In this document: positions 1-8,347 of the stretch, piece by piece | How the letters are laid out: every line of letters begins with the position of its first letter | Position numbering within the stretch: the stretch's first letter is position 1 | Assembly (NCBI GenBank): GCA_018970625.1 | Contig: JAGWVZ010000037.1 | Coordinates: forward strand, 1 to 14,539 | Direction: 5' to 3' | From: Myxococcales bacterium | Lineage (GTDB): Bacteria; Myxococcota; Bradymonadia; REDH01 | DNA: 14,539 nt | Program-made: the position numbers and the translations under genes | The notes under the pieces: model-generated | Seen by the model: only the letters and a program-made list of their open reading frames with translations | Databases searched by the model: none | Told to the model about the DNA's origin: nothing

Positions 1-982
1 TTGGGCTGGTGTCGCCCTGCGGGATCTTCATGATGTCGCCCGTCTCGACCTGCCAGTAATAGACCGTTCCGGCCAGACTGGCGTCGGCCGTGTAGAGGAT
101 TCTGGCGTCTGCGATGTTGACCTCACCCGCGTCGATGCCGGGGCGCCCGGAGAGTTCCAGCACAATGGGTTCACCATAGCCCATGGCCAGCGCGTCCCAC
201 TGCGGCTCGCTGAAGGTGAAGTTTGGCTGTGTCGTGTACACATCGAACAGCACGTCATCGGACCGCGTCATGCGAAGATGGAACAGCGTGTTGCCGTTCG
301 CGTTCCACTGCAGCACCGGCGGTACCATGCCTGCCGGGAACAGGGTGCCGTCTTCCGGGTACTGCCATTGGGGGGCGGCAGCGGTCGTACCGGCGATCGG
401 GGACTCCAGCGCGGCGACGACTTCGGGTCCCAGGCCATCCAGCAGCTGCTGTTGCGTAAGCTGCACGCGGATCTGCGCGGTGACCTCCAGCTCCTCAACC
501 CGGGTGCGTACCGTGGTGACACCTGGCAGGGCGCCGGTAATCGTCGCGGTGCCGTTGCGAGCCACGGTGACCCGCTCGGGGTTGTCTGATGTCCACGGCA
601 AGTCACGAACCAGTGGTTCCACCCGCCCATCCGACCACTCACCCCAGACCACAAGCGAGAGCGTCGCGGGCACGTTCAGGCCGGTCCTCACCACGCTGTC
701 TGCGGGCACTACACTGGCGCCCGTCAGTCGTACGTCCGTGCTCGTGTCGGGCACCGCCGACGCATCATCGCCGCCCTGTATATCGCCAATGGGACGCCCG
801 CCCGCGTCGGGCCCATCGCCCGCCGAGCCTCTTCCGTCCTGGTCTGAACCTGCTCCAGCGTCGCGGCTCTCGTCGACGATCAGCGTGCTCTCGGCGCTCG
901 AGCAGGCCGCCAGCAAGAGCAGCAACGCAGCAAGGATCGGCCGAGGCAAAGGTGCGCCGCTGCGTGTGGTGGCCTTTCTCAT
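1..982 (-). CDS. BIG2-domain lipoprotein, possible TolB-like/beta-propeller protein (C-terminus off window)
   Basis: The reading frame starts at the ATG at 982 and stays open to base 1, giving 327 residues with the C-terminus missing. The start follows an AGGGAGA-like ribosome-binding site at good spacing. The N-terminus is a lipoprotein signal: basic MRKATTRSG, a Leu/Ala-rich core, then LAAC with the lipid Cys near residue 27. An Asp/Gly-rich linker follows, to about residue 80. Residues about 86-180 read as a bacterial Ig-like BIG2 domain, with a SDGR strand, WTSDNPERVTV, then GTATITGALPGVTTV. The segment near 290-327 (ADARILYTAD, then GTVYYWQVETGDIMKI) resembles the entry to TolB/WD40-like propeller domains of large deltaproteobacterial lipoproteins; this part is inference because the rest is missing. 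It lies 50 bases after the preceding lipoprotein gene, so it is probably co-transcribed. Specific function is unknown. Confidence 0.8.
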   Translation of the reverse strand, partial: MRKATTRSGAPLPRPILAALLLLLAACSSAESTLIVDESRDAGAGSDQDGRGSAGDGPDAGGRPIGDIQGGDDASAVPDTSTDVRLTGASVVPADSVVRTGLNVPATLSLVVWGEWSDGRVEPLVRDLPWTSDNPERVTVARNGTATITGALPGVTTVRTRVEELEVTAQIRVQLTQQQLLDGLGPEVVAALESPIAGTTAAAPQWQYPEDGTLFPAGMVPPVLQWNANGNTLFHLRMTRSDDVLFDVYTTQPNFTFSEPQWDALAMGYGEPIVLELSGRPGIDAGEVNIADARILYTADASLAGTVYYWQVETGDIMKIPQGDTSP

Positions 983-1032
983 GTCGGTCTCCCTGAAGCC
1001 GGCACCGGAACGTGATGTGCGTTGAATAACAC

Positions 1033-3039
1033 CTACTCGGCCACGCGTACACCGAGTCCCTGCTCAATGACAAACCGGTGACCCGCCGGAAGCGTGAACT
1101 CCTCGGTCGTCGCAGCGCCATCGGGCCAGGTCACACGGACGGTCGCTTCGCAGGCGCTGCCGAGGCCGAAGTGTTGCACGAGGTCATCCTGTGCGCCGTA
1201 GTGACCGTAGCCGGCCTGCACCTGCCGGGTTTGACCCAGCGCGCCGGCCTGCACCTCGATTCGGGCACCGACCGCGCTTCGGTTGGAGTTTCCGGTGCCC
1301 AGCACCTGGATCTGCAGCCAGTTGGATTCCGCGCCCATCTGGTTTTCAAAAAACCGAATATTTCCGGTTTCATAGCAGTTGTTCGGCGCCGCGGCGTCGC
1401 AGCGGGCGAGGCTGTGGCCCACCACAATGTCCAGGTCACCGTCGCGATCGAAGTCGGCCGCCGTGACACCGTGGCTGCGGTTGTGTTCGAAGAAGTCTTC
1501 GACGGGCACAGCCTCGAATTCACGCTCGCCCACCTGCATGTACAACAGGCCACGGTTGCCAGCATAATCGCTACCGCCCAGGTAAATGTCCAGGCGGCCA
1601 TCGTTGTCGGCGTCGAAGACGGTCGCGGTCATGTGGCCTTCGTCCCATCCCCCTTGCGTTACGCGTTCTACCAGCATGCCGGTTTCTTCGCGTGAGGGGC
1701 GTTCAAACCTCACATCGGCTTCGCGCGTGTTGAAGAGGATGCTGCTCTCATCGGCCCCGTCGCCCGCCCACCAGTGCCTGATCTCGGTGGTCACGAGGTC
1801 GAACCAGCCATCGCCGTCGAGGTCGGCGCAGACGGTGGCGCCGCTGTTGCCGCCCAGGCGAAAAGGCTCGCGGTCCGTGTTGTGCTGCCAGTTCGGTGAG
1901 CTGCAGGTGATGGCTGGTCGGCCAGCGGCATCGCAACCGTCGGCGTCTGCGTTGCCCTGACAGTAACACATGGCGAACTGGTTGTTCTCCCAGGTGAAGT
2001 TGTCGTCGTACGCGTAGCCCGAGGCGACCGACTGGTTGCGATAGACCACCCCATCGTCGGCAGCGAGGCCCTGCCACAGGTGATTGGGGGCGCGACCATA
2101 GCTGGCAGCGAGCAGCTCGCTGATGCCATCATTGTTCAGGTCACAGGCTGCTGCAGACCAGGCGCGGGAGTGCGCGCCTGCCGCGTTGATGACCTCGATG
2201 TCGTCCCAGTCCGCCGTTGTCAGGCCCGCCTCGGCGGTCACGTCCACGAACTGGCCGTCGCCGCTGCCCCGGAACAGCCGGTCCTGCGCGAACGTGGTGC
2301 CGTTGGCCGGGTCTTCGTAGTTGTGATGCGCGACCCACAGGTCCAGCAGACCGTCCTGATTGTAGTCCACGAACGACGCGCCTGCGACGGCATCGACCTC
2401 ATCGGGGCGTCGAATCGGGTTATCGACTGAAGTCAGGAAAAATACGCCATTTCCATCGTTCAGTAGAATCTCTGACCGCTCGTTACCGGTTAGCGTGTTG
2501 TCGACAGTGCTAATTCCCGAAAATACATCCAGATCGCCGTCGTTGTCGACGTCACCAAACGCGACAACGTCCATGGGCCGCCCAAGGTTGGTGTCGTCCA
2601 GGTAGCGCCAGTCCAGAATGCCCGACGAGACGGTGACGTCTTCGAATCCCTGCCCTTGAAGGTTACGCAGCAGGTGAATGGTCTTTGGTGTATCAGCGTC
2701 GAGTGGTTCGATACGCGTACCGCCCTGCCGAACCAGCAGGTCCACCCAGCCATCGCCGTCTATGTCGGCGGCGTTGAGTCGCACCCCGTTCACGCCGTTG
2801 AGGTTCCAGTCGGCTGTGGCCTCGACAAACATGCTGGTGCCGGGTTGCCAGGCGCTGCCCGAGCGGCAGACGGCGCTGGGCAGGGCGTTGCCAGAATCGG
2901 CAGTAGCGCCATCGACAACGTCGGCCACATTCACGTTGTTGCTACCGGTGGCTGCGTCTTCCGGGTTGGCAGCGCACGCACCCAGACTCAGCACCAGGAG
3001 CGACGAACAATAGCGAAGGCTGCGGATGATGGCGGACAT
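1033..3039 (-). CDS. FG-GAP/VCBS repeat lipoprotein with C-terminal ASPIC/UnbV domain
   Basis: This is a 668-residue exported lipoprotein. The ATG at 3039 is preferred because it places a signal peptide at once (MSAIIRSLRY, hydrophobic core, LGAC with lipid Cys22). A GTG at 3105 would add 22 residues before the signal. Seven calcium-type loops of the form DxDxDGxxD mark FG-GAP blades at residues 92-100, 163-171, 225-233, 300-308 (ends in Glu), 406-414, 476-484 and 529-537. Seven blades fit a complete integrin-alpha-like propeller. Residues about 573-660 match the ASPIC/UnbV domain (NWLQIQVLG, AVGARIEV, HFGLG, VRVTWPDG). Between blades 4 and 5 is a Cys-containing insert with C358, C360, C369 and C379. 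Such proteins are surface or periplasmic; the ligand is unknown. It follows the MopE-like lipoprotein gene by 87 bases on the same strand. Confidence 0.88.
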   Translation of the reverse strand: MSAIIRSLRYCSSLLVLSLGACAANPEDAATGSNNVNVADVVDGATADSGNALPSAVCRSGSAWQPGTSMFVEATADWNLNGVNGVRLNAADIDGDGWVDLLVRQGGTRIEPLDADTPKTIHLLRNLQGQGFEDVTVSSGILDWRYLDDTNLGRPMDVVAFGDVDNDGDLDVFSGISTVDNTLTGNERSEILLNDGNGVFFLTSVDNPIRRPDEVDAVAGASFVDYNQDGLLDLWVAHHNYEDPANGTTFAQDRLFRGSGDGQFVDVTAEAGLTTADWDDIEVINAAGAHSRAWSAAACDLNNDGISELLAASYGRAPNHLWQGLAADDGVVYRNQSVASGYAYDDNFTWENNQFAMCYCQGNADADGCDAAGRPAITCSSPNWQHNTDREPFRLGGNSGATVCADLDGDGWFDLVTTEIRHWWAGDGADESSILFNTREADVRFERPSREETGMLVERVTQGGWDEGHMTATVFDADNDGRLDIYLGGSDYAGNRGLLYMQVGEREFEAVPVEDFFEHNRSHGVTAADFDRDGDLDIVVGHSLARCDAAAPNNCYETGNIRFFENQMGAESNWLQIQVLGTGNSNRSAVGARIEVQAGALGQTRQVQAGYGHYGAQDDLVQHFGLGSACEATVRVTWPDGAATTEEFTLPAGHRFVIEQGLGVRVAE

Positions 3040-3126
3040 GCCAGACTCGGGATGTGGGGCAGGGTGCAGTCGGAAGTAGCGTCTGCACCCGACGTTGACA
3101 ATCACCCCGACGACAACGGCGCGTCG

Positions 3127-4254
3127 TTACCGCGAGGGGCTGGACGCGGCGCCAAAGAAGACCTTGTCCACGTTGGCGACCTCGCGGCCCGCGCCGGTGA
3201 TCGGGTTGATCTCGATGACCTCGCCGTTGCTGGTGAAGCCGAACAGGTAGCCGTAGGCGAAGGTCAGGCCATAGACGCCCACAAACCCGATCTGTCCAAT
3301 GAGGGTTGCGGCTCCGCCGCCGTCGGGGCTGGCGTCGATGACCACGAGCTGGTCGGTTCCGCTGGGGCCAGCTGCACGCGCCGACATAAACAGCGTACCA
3401 TCCTTGTTGATGACGCAGTCGCCTGACGAGGTGTAGTCCATGGACCCAATCGAGCGAGCCATGCCACTGCTCAGGTCGATCTCGTAGGTTTGATTGCTGG
3501 CGGTGACGTAGCCGATGTCGGGGTTCAGAATCGCCATGCCGTTCGCGCTGGCGCCGATGCCGTGTGAACCGACCGTTACCCACGACGGATCGTCGTAACG
3601 AACGAGCGACGTGCTGGTGATGCCATACAACGTGCCGTCCGGCGCGGTGTCGAAGTCCAGCAGCGTCACCGACGACTCGGCGTACAGAATGGGGGGCTCG
3701 CCGCTGAAGGGGTCCACGCGGTACACGGCGTCCGACTCATGGGCGAAGATGTAGCAATCGACCCCCTCGTTGACGCTCCCGTTGCAGTTGTTGTCGAGAA
3801 AGTCACAGGCTTCGCGGGCGCCCGGGTTGACAGCGCGCAGGGTGTCGTCGCAGTCGTCGCCGACCAGCCCGTTGCAGGTCAGGCCCACCGCGACAAATCC
3901 GTCGCCGTCGCGATCGCAACGCGGATCAACCACGGGGCCAGTGTCGGGGCGAACGTCGTCTGAGCCGCTTGTGTCGGTGGTCGTGCTGCCGTCGGACGTA
4001 GCGTCGGTGGTCTCTCCGTCGGGCGTTGCATCGCCGGGTTCGTTGGCGTCATCGGGCGAGCCGCCGGCGTCGTTATCAACGCCCCCGTCATCGGTGGAGT
4101 TGTTGCCGGAGTCCGTGCGACCGACTTCCGGTCGCAGCCCGGCATCGGCAGCGTCGTCGCTGACCTCGGTGTCATCACCGCCACAGGCGATGAACGTAAG
4201 AGGGGACAGCAGGCTCGGAATGAGCACAGAGAGAAAGCGGTGCGAAGGCTTCAT
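3127..4254 (-). CDS. Lipoprotein with MopE-type Cys/Asp metal-binding motif and beta-propeller-like C-terminus
   Basis: This is a 375-residue predicted lipoprotein. The ATG at 4254 gives MKPSHRF plus a hydrophobic core ending FIAC, with likely lipid Cys24. The lipobox is slightly atypical because Phe is at -3. An upstream start would run into the neighbouring gene and destroy the signal. Residues 25-108 are a disordered Asp/Thr/Gly/Ser linker. Residues 113-167 carry the MopE-like putative metal-binding motif: CDRDGDGF, GDDCDDT, NPGA, CDFLDNNCNG, and six Cys at 113, 127, 135, 150, 157 and 167. Residues 168-375 contain repeated short strands (YRVDPFSG, YEIDLSSG, IEINPITG) typical of NHL/propeller-like folds. 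It sits 34 bases after the WbpM-type gene. No strong ribosome-binding site is visible, so translation may depend on the upstream gene. The substrate is unknown; calcium or copper binding is suggested by the motif family only. Confidence 0.85.
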   Translation of the reverse strand: MKPSHRFLSVLIPSLLSPLTFIACGGDDTEVSDDAADAGLRPEVGRTDSGNNSTDDGGVDNDAGGSPDDANEPGDATPDGETTDATSDGSTTTDTSGSDDVRPDTGPVVDPRCDRDGDGFVAVGLTCNGLVGDDCDDTLRAVNPGAREACDFLDNNCNGSVNEGVDCYIFAHESDAVYRVDPFSGEPPILYAESSVTLLDFDTAPDGTLYGITSTSLVRYDDPSWVTVGSHGIGASANGMAILNPDIGYVTASNQTYEIDLSSGMARSIGSMDYTSSGDCVINKDGTLFMSARAAGPSGTDQLVVIDASPDGGGAATLIGQIGFVGVYGLTFAYGYLFGFTSNGEVIEINPITGAGREVANVDKVFFGAASSPSR

Positions 4255-4288
4255 GTGGTTTTGACGGGCTGGTGCCGAAGACACAGGA

Positions 4289-6226
4289 TTAGTGAGCGGT
4301 CGGGTTCGTTGTCTGAGCAGGATCGACGAACGCGATGATTTTACCGGAGTCACTGAAACGAATACGACGTGGAATCGGCTGCCCCGACTCAAGCGCGTGC
4401 AGCGTCTCGAAGAGCGCGCGGCGAATCTGTGCGGGGGTAAAGGGCTCCATCGCCGTTTCGCGGAGTGTCGAGGCGGCGTCGATGACACGTTCGGCGTCCG
4501 GAGGATCGATCACGCAGCGAAACACGCGACCGTGCGCGGTGCGTTCCGTTGTCTCCTGCGACGTGGACAACTCTTCGAAGAGTTTTTCGCCGGGCCGCAT
4601 GCCGTGAAAGACGATCGGGATGTCGATATCGGGGCGCAGACCGGAGAGTCGAATCAGGTCGCGCGCGACATCGATGATGTAAACCGGTTCCCCCATGTCG
4701 AGCACAAAGACTTCGCCTCCCTGTGCGAGCGCGCCCGCCTGGAGCACGAGCTGCGTCGCTTCGGGGATCGTCATGAAGTAGCGGCGCATTTCGGGATGCG
4801 TCACTGTGACGGGCCCGCCGGCTGCGATCTGTTGCTGAAAGATCGGGATGACCGAGCCATTCGAGCCCAGCACATTGCCGAAGCGTACGGCGGCGAGCAC
4901 CGTACGGCTGCGTGCATTCTGGGACTGCACCAGCATTTCGGCCATGCGTTTACTGGCGCCCATCACCGAGGTCGGGTTGACGGCCTTGTCGGTTGAAATG
5001 AGCACGCACGTCTGAACGCCGGCGTCCTGCGAGGCCTGAATGACATTCCACGTGCCCACGATGTTGTTTTTGATGGCCTCGGATGGGTTCTGTTCCATGA
5101 GCGGTACGTGCTTATGTGCCGCTGCGTGAAGGACCAGACGAGGTTCATACAACTGAAAAATCGCCTTCAGGCGCACGGCATCCACCACGTCGGCGACGAC
5201 GGGCTCCAGCCGCAGGTCCGGATACTCGGCCGTGAGCTCGCGTTCGAGGTGAAACAGCGGGTTTTCGGACTGCTCCAGCATCACAAGGCGCCCCGCACCG
5301 AAGCGCGCCACCTGCCGACAAAGCTCGGAGCCGATCGAACCACCGGCGCCGGTGACCAACACCGTCTCGCCCGAAATCAGCCCCGCGATCTGCTCATCGT
5401 CCAGACGCACCGGAGGCCGGCCCAGCAAGTCCTGCAGGCTGACGTCACGAAGGCGCGAGACCGAGACGCGCCCCTGCACCAGATCTTCGGTTGGCGGAAG
5501 GATGCGGTACCCAACGTCGTTAGAGGAGCAGAGCGACACGACCCGACGCGTGATGTCGCCGGAGTTCCCCTCCAGCGCGATGATCACCTGGTCTGCGGCC
5601 AGTTTCTGCACCAGACGAGGCAGGTCGTCGATGCCGCCTACGATCTGCAGGCCGCCGATGCGACTGCCTACATATCGCGTATCGGGGCTGACCATGCCCA
5701 CCAGGTGAATGCCCAGACCTCGGCTGCGACTCACTTCGCGCACCAGATTCTCGGCCGTGGCGCCCGTGCCCACCACAAGGCAGCGCTTCGCGGATTCGTT
5801 GCCCTGCTGCGATAACGTGCCTCGACGCTCCCGAAACACGCGGATTCCTACCCGGAGTGTCGCCAGCAGTGTCGCGGTAAACATGGCGTCTACCACGAAG
5901 ACCGTCCGCGGAAACTCACGCAGGCCTGCGATGTACACCAGACCTCCCAGAATCAGCAGCGACAGCAGGGTGGCGGCGGCGAGGGTCAGCAGGTCGTCCA
6001 GCGACACATAGCGCCACCAGCCCGAAAACTGCTTCATCAGCCCGAACACCAGCAGCTTGGTCCCCACAAACAAGGGCAACGTCAGCTGCAGCAGCCGAAT
6101 ATAATCCGGCGGGATGCTCACATCGAAGCGAACGGCAAACGCTGCCAGCAGCGACAGCGTGAACACCGTCGCGTGCGTCAGCATGATCAGCCCGCGCCGA
6201 TGGCGGATGAGGGTCTCTTCGAGCAA
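4289..6226 (-). CDS. WbpM/CapD-type membrane nucleotide-sugar 4,6-dehydratase (polysaccharide biosynthesis protein)
   Basis: This is a full-length family member of 645 residues. Four N-terminal membrane segments lie near residues 14-33, 44-65, 79-101 and 108-128. A Rossmann-like CoA-binding region follows (CLVVGTGATAEN, about 149-160). The catalytic short-chain dehydrogenase domain has TGAGGSIG at 292-299 for NAD(P). The catalytic segment is STDKAVNPTSVMGASKR: Ser-Thr-Asp-Lys at 411-414, then Met422 and Lys426. Met in place of the usual Tyr is characteristic of the membrane-bound WbpM/PglF branch. Known members dehydrate UDP-N-acetyl sugars at C4/C6, the first step to bacillosamine- or QuiNAc-type sugars for surface glycans or protein glycosylation. 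The start is a TTG at 6226 with AGGTG five bases upstream. An ATG at residue 15 (6184) would cut into the basic N-terminus. It is upstream of three lipoprotein genes on the same strand. Confidence 0.93.
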   Translation of the reverse strand: MLEETLIRHRRGLIMLTHATVFTLSLLAAFAVRFDVSIPPDYIRLLQLTLPLFVGTKLLVFGLMKQFSGWWRYVSLDDLLTLAAATLLSLLILGGLVYIAGLREFPRTVFVVDAMFTATLLATLRVGIRVFRERRGTLSQQGNESAKRCLVVGTGATAENLVREVSRSRGLGIHLVGMVSPDTRYVGSRIGGLQIVGGIDDLPRLVQKLAADQVIIALEGNSGDITRRVVSLCSSNDVGYRILPPTEDLVQGRVSVSRLRDVSLQDLLGRPPVRLDDEQIAGLISGETVLVTGAGGSIGSELCRQVARFGAGRLVMLEQSENPLFHLERELTAEYPDLRLEPVVADVVDAVRLKAIFQLYEPRLVLHAAAHKHVPLMEQNPSEAIKNNIVGTWNVIQASQDAGVQTCVLISTDKAVNPTSVMGASKRMAEMLVQSQNARSRTVLAAVRFGNVLGSNGSVIPIFQQQIAAGGPVTVTHPEMRRYFMTIPEATQLVLQAGALAQGGEVFVLDMGEPVYIIDVARDLIRLSGLRPDIDIPIVFHGMRPGEKLFEELSTSQETTERTAHGRVFRCVIDPPDAERVIDAASTLRETAMEPFTPAQIRRALFETLHALESGQPIPRRIRFSDSGKIIAFVDPAQTTNPTAH

Positions 6227-6392
6227 GAACGCACCTGCGAAGACAGGGATAACGACAGAGCAACGTCGAGATACATGGCCGTCGAGCCCGCTTCGGTCGC
6301 AGGCTCACATTGGCTCTTAGCAGCTAGCCGACCCGCCGATCCCGCGCAACCACAACGGCCGTAAATTCGCTCGCTTGCAGCGCGCTGTACGG

Positions 6393-6980
6393 TCAGGTGG
6401 TGCTGCGCGTCACTCCGTCCGGCTCGGGGCCGCACGTCTCTTCAAAGCGAGATTCCAGCGCGATCCCAAGGCCCAGCGTGATGCGGTTCAGCATGTTGAA
6501 GTACGCCGCCACCATGCTCGTATCCAGGATCGCCTCGTCCGACCACCCGGCAGCCCGAAGCTCTTCGATCTCACGCTCCGACTGGGTGGGGGAATGCGTA
6601 AGGCGCTGCGCAAACTCCAGCAGTAGCTTGACCGGTGCGCTCAGGCTCTCGTCTGGCAATTCTCCCCGCGAGAGGTGCTCCAGTAACGCAGCCCCAACTC
6701 CCAGCCGGCGCAACGACTCTCCGTGGTGGTGTATGCCGTAGCTGCAGTTGTTCGCTGCCGACACCACCACACCGATCATCTCGCGGGTGCGTCGGTCCAG
6801 TTCGCTCGGGCCAAACAGCAACGTCCTGTACAGCTCAAAGTGCGCAGCCAGCGTATGGGCGTTCAGGGACTGAACCTTCATGACGTCTGCCACCCCGCCA
6901 CGGGTGTGCGCGATCTTCTCGTACGTCTCCCGGAGCTGACCCTGTGCACGGTCCTCGTCGATGATCCGAATGTACGCCAT
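6393..6980 (-). CDS. Carboxymuconolactone decarboxylase/AhpD-fold peroxidase-related protein with altered CxxC
   Basis: This is a 195-residue protein starting MAYIRIIDED, typical of the peroxidase-related AhpD-like family. An ATG three codons earlier (6989) is an equally possible start; a GGAG lies just before the 6980 ATG. The all-helical family core is seen in TREMIGVVVSAANNC at about 65-79, followed by SYGIHHHGESLRRLG. In redox-active homologues the motif is C-x2-C-x3-H. Here Cys79 and His86 are present, but the second Cys position is Gly82 (codon GGC, read directly). The C-terminal half carries LLEFAQRLTHSP and the TSMVAAYFNMLNRITLGLG helix seen across the family. It diverges from the ABC ATPase gene across about 150 bases and lies 166 bases upstream of the WbpM-type gene. 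Reductase or peroxidase activity is doubtful if both Cys are needed. Substrate unknown. Confidence 0.87.
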   Translation of the reverse strand: MAYIRIIDEDRAQGQLRETYEKIAHTRGGVADVMKVQSLNAHTLAAHFELYRTLLFGPSELDRRTREMIGVVVSAANNCSYGIHHHGESLRRLGVGAALLEHLSRGELPDESLSAPVKLLLEFAQRLTHSPTQSEREIEELRAAGWSDEAILDTSMVAAYFNMLNRITLGLGIALESRFEETCGPEPDGVTRSTT

Positions 6981-7142
6981 ACGCTCCATCGTCACGGTTG
7001 TCAGAGAATAGGGACCGTCAGGATGAACGATCCACGTGCATGTGCCAAGCGTTCTGGTATCGCTGGCAGAGATCTTCACGCTTCTCGCCCGCTGCGCCCC
7101 TGTTGTGCGCCGGCTGATGTACGCCCTTCCACGGATCGTTTC

Positions 7143-8213
7143 GTGTCCTTGCTCGACTTCAGCGCCGTCGATGTGCGCTATGGCAGGCAGCCCGCGCTGC
7201 TGCAGATCGACCTTCAGATTCTGGAGGGCGAGGTGCACGTGCTTCTGGGCGCCTCGGGTTCTGGAAAAACCACCCTGCTGCGCACCATCGCGGGCCTCGA
7301 GTCGGCCTCTGCCGGATCGATTCGCATGCAGGAGCTCGAGCTCGACGTCCCCGCCCTTCGACGCGGCGAGCGGGCGGTCCTGCCGGCCAACAAACGCCCG
7401 GTCGCGCTCGTCACACAGAACGTCGCGCTGCTCGATCACCTCACCGCCGTCGGAAACGTCGCCGCTGCGCTACCAAAAGGTGACCGTGAGGCCGCGCGCG
7501 AGCTGCTGCGGCGGGTGGAGCTGCTGCATGTCGCCGACCGGTTTCCGTCGGAGCTCAGCGGCGGTGAACAACAACGCACCGCCCTCGCCCGGGCGCTCGC
7601 CCTGCGACCCCGGCTCATGCTGCTCGACGAGCCGTTCGCCAACCTCGACCCCGCCCGCCGCGTTCGTATTCGGCAGCAGACCTTTCAACACCTGCGCCAG
7701 CACCGTATTACCACGGTCCTGGTGACGCACTCGGCCGAAGAGGCCTTCGAGGTCGCCGATCGCATGACGATTCTGCACGCCGGGCGCATCGGTCAGACCG
7801 GCACACCCGACGAACTCTACCGCCGCCCTGCCTCGTCGCTCGTCGCGCATGCGCTCGGCGAGGTACAGTGGCTACCGGCGACGCGCCACGCCGAACACGC
7901 CGTGCAAACCACGCTCGGTATCCTTCGCACCGCTGCGCCAGCCATCGATGGTCCGGTGCTGCTGCGCCCCGAACAGGTGCTGCTCAGCGAGACGCCCACC
8001 GATTGCAGGGCGCGAGTCGAACGCACAACCTTCCTCGGGACCGACTGGCGCGTGCATCTGACGCTGCCCGATGGCGCACCGCTCGTTGCCCGCACTCCCG
8101 GCTGGACGGCCCCCGAGGGCGACGTCTTTCTGCGCGTGGACGCCGTCTGCGTGCAGCCGGAGCCCGACCCGGATTTCGACCAGCGTCCGGCGACTTCACC
8201 CGCCGGTGAATAA
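7143..8213 (+). CDS. ABC transporter ATP-binding protein with TOBE-like C-terminal domain (PotA/FbpC/CysA class)
   Basis: This is a 356-residue importer-type ATPase that would energise uptake through a membrane permease. All ATPase motifs are intact: Walker A GASGSGKTT (36-44), Q-loop Gln92 in VTQNVALLDHLT, signature LSGGEQQR (138-145), Walker B LMLLDEP (158-164) and switch His196 in VTHSAEEA. Residues about 240-345 form a tail consistent with a TOBE regulatory domain (VLLRPEQVLLS, CRARVERTTFLGTDWRVHL). The GTG at 7143 is chosen because MSLLDFSAVDVRYG then matches the usual N-terminal beta strand; the frame stays open upstream but has no family similarity. A TTG at 7149 is an alternative. No permease or binding-protein gene is adjacent, so the substrate (ferric iron, polyamine, sulfate or other) cannot be assigned. 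It is divergent from the AhpD-fold gene. Confidence 0.9.
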   Translation: MSLLDFSAVDVRYGRQPALLQIDLQILEGEVHVLLGASGSGKTTLLRTIAGLESASAGSIRMQELELDVPALRRGERAVLPANKRPVALVTQNVALLDHLTAVGNVAAALPKGDREAARELLRRVELLHVADRFPSELSGGEQQRTALARALALRPRLMLLDEPFANLDPARRVRIRQQTFQHLRQHRITTVLVTHSAEEAFEVADRMTILHAGRIGQTGTPDELYRRPASSLVAHALGEVQWLPATRHAEHAVQTTLGILRTAAPAIDGPVLLRPEQVLLSETPTDCRARVERTTFLGTDWRVHLTLPDGAPLVARTPGWTAPEGDVFLRVDAVCVQPEPDPDFDQRPATSPAGE

Positions 8214-8347
8214 CGCGCGGTGCCACGCCGTCTAGGGGCCTGTGAGGTTCATCCCGCGCCGGTAAGGCCATCCGGGTCTGTTATGACACCGTTGGTTGTT
8301 CGCGCGGCGTGTTTCACATCTGTCCTGTTTTACGTCCGGAGTACGCT

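Noticed and set aside
183..1025. Long plus-strand open frame (280 codons) opposite the BIG2 lipoprotein gene
   Set aside because: Its translation is Ser/Arg/Pro-rich without any domain, while the minus strand gives a signal peptide, lipobox, BIG2 domain and a good ribosome-binding site.
4255..4488. Upstream extension of the MopE-like lipoprotein to 4488
   Set aside because: It overlaps the WbpM-type gene by 200 bases and would bury the lipoprotein signal peptide.
6378..6387. Perfect palindrome CAGCGCGCTG after the AhpD-fold gene
   Set aside because: It has no loop and no T-run, and short GC palindromes are expected by chance in GC-rich DNA.
6723..7142. Upstream extension of the ABC ATPase frame to 6723
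   Set aside because: It would overlap the divergent AhpD-fold gene, and the added 140 residues show no ABC similarity. The recognisable domain begins at GTG 7143.
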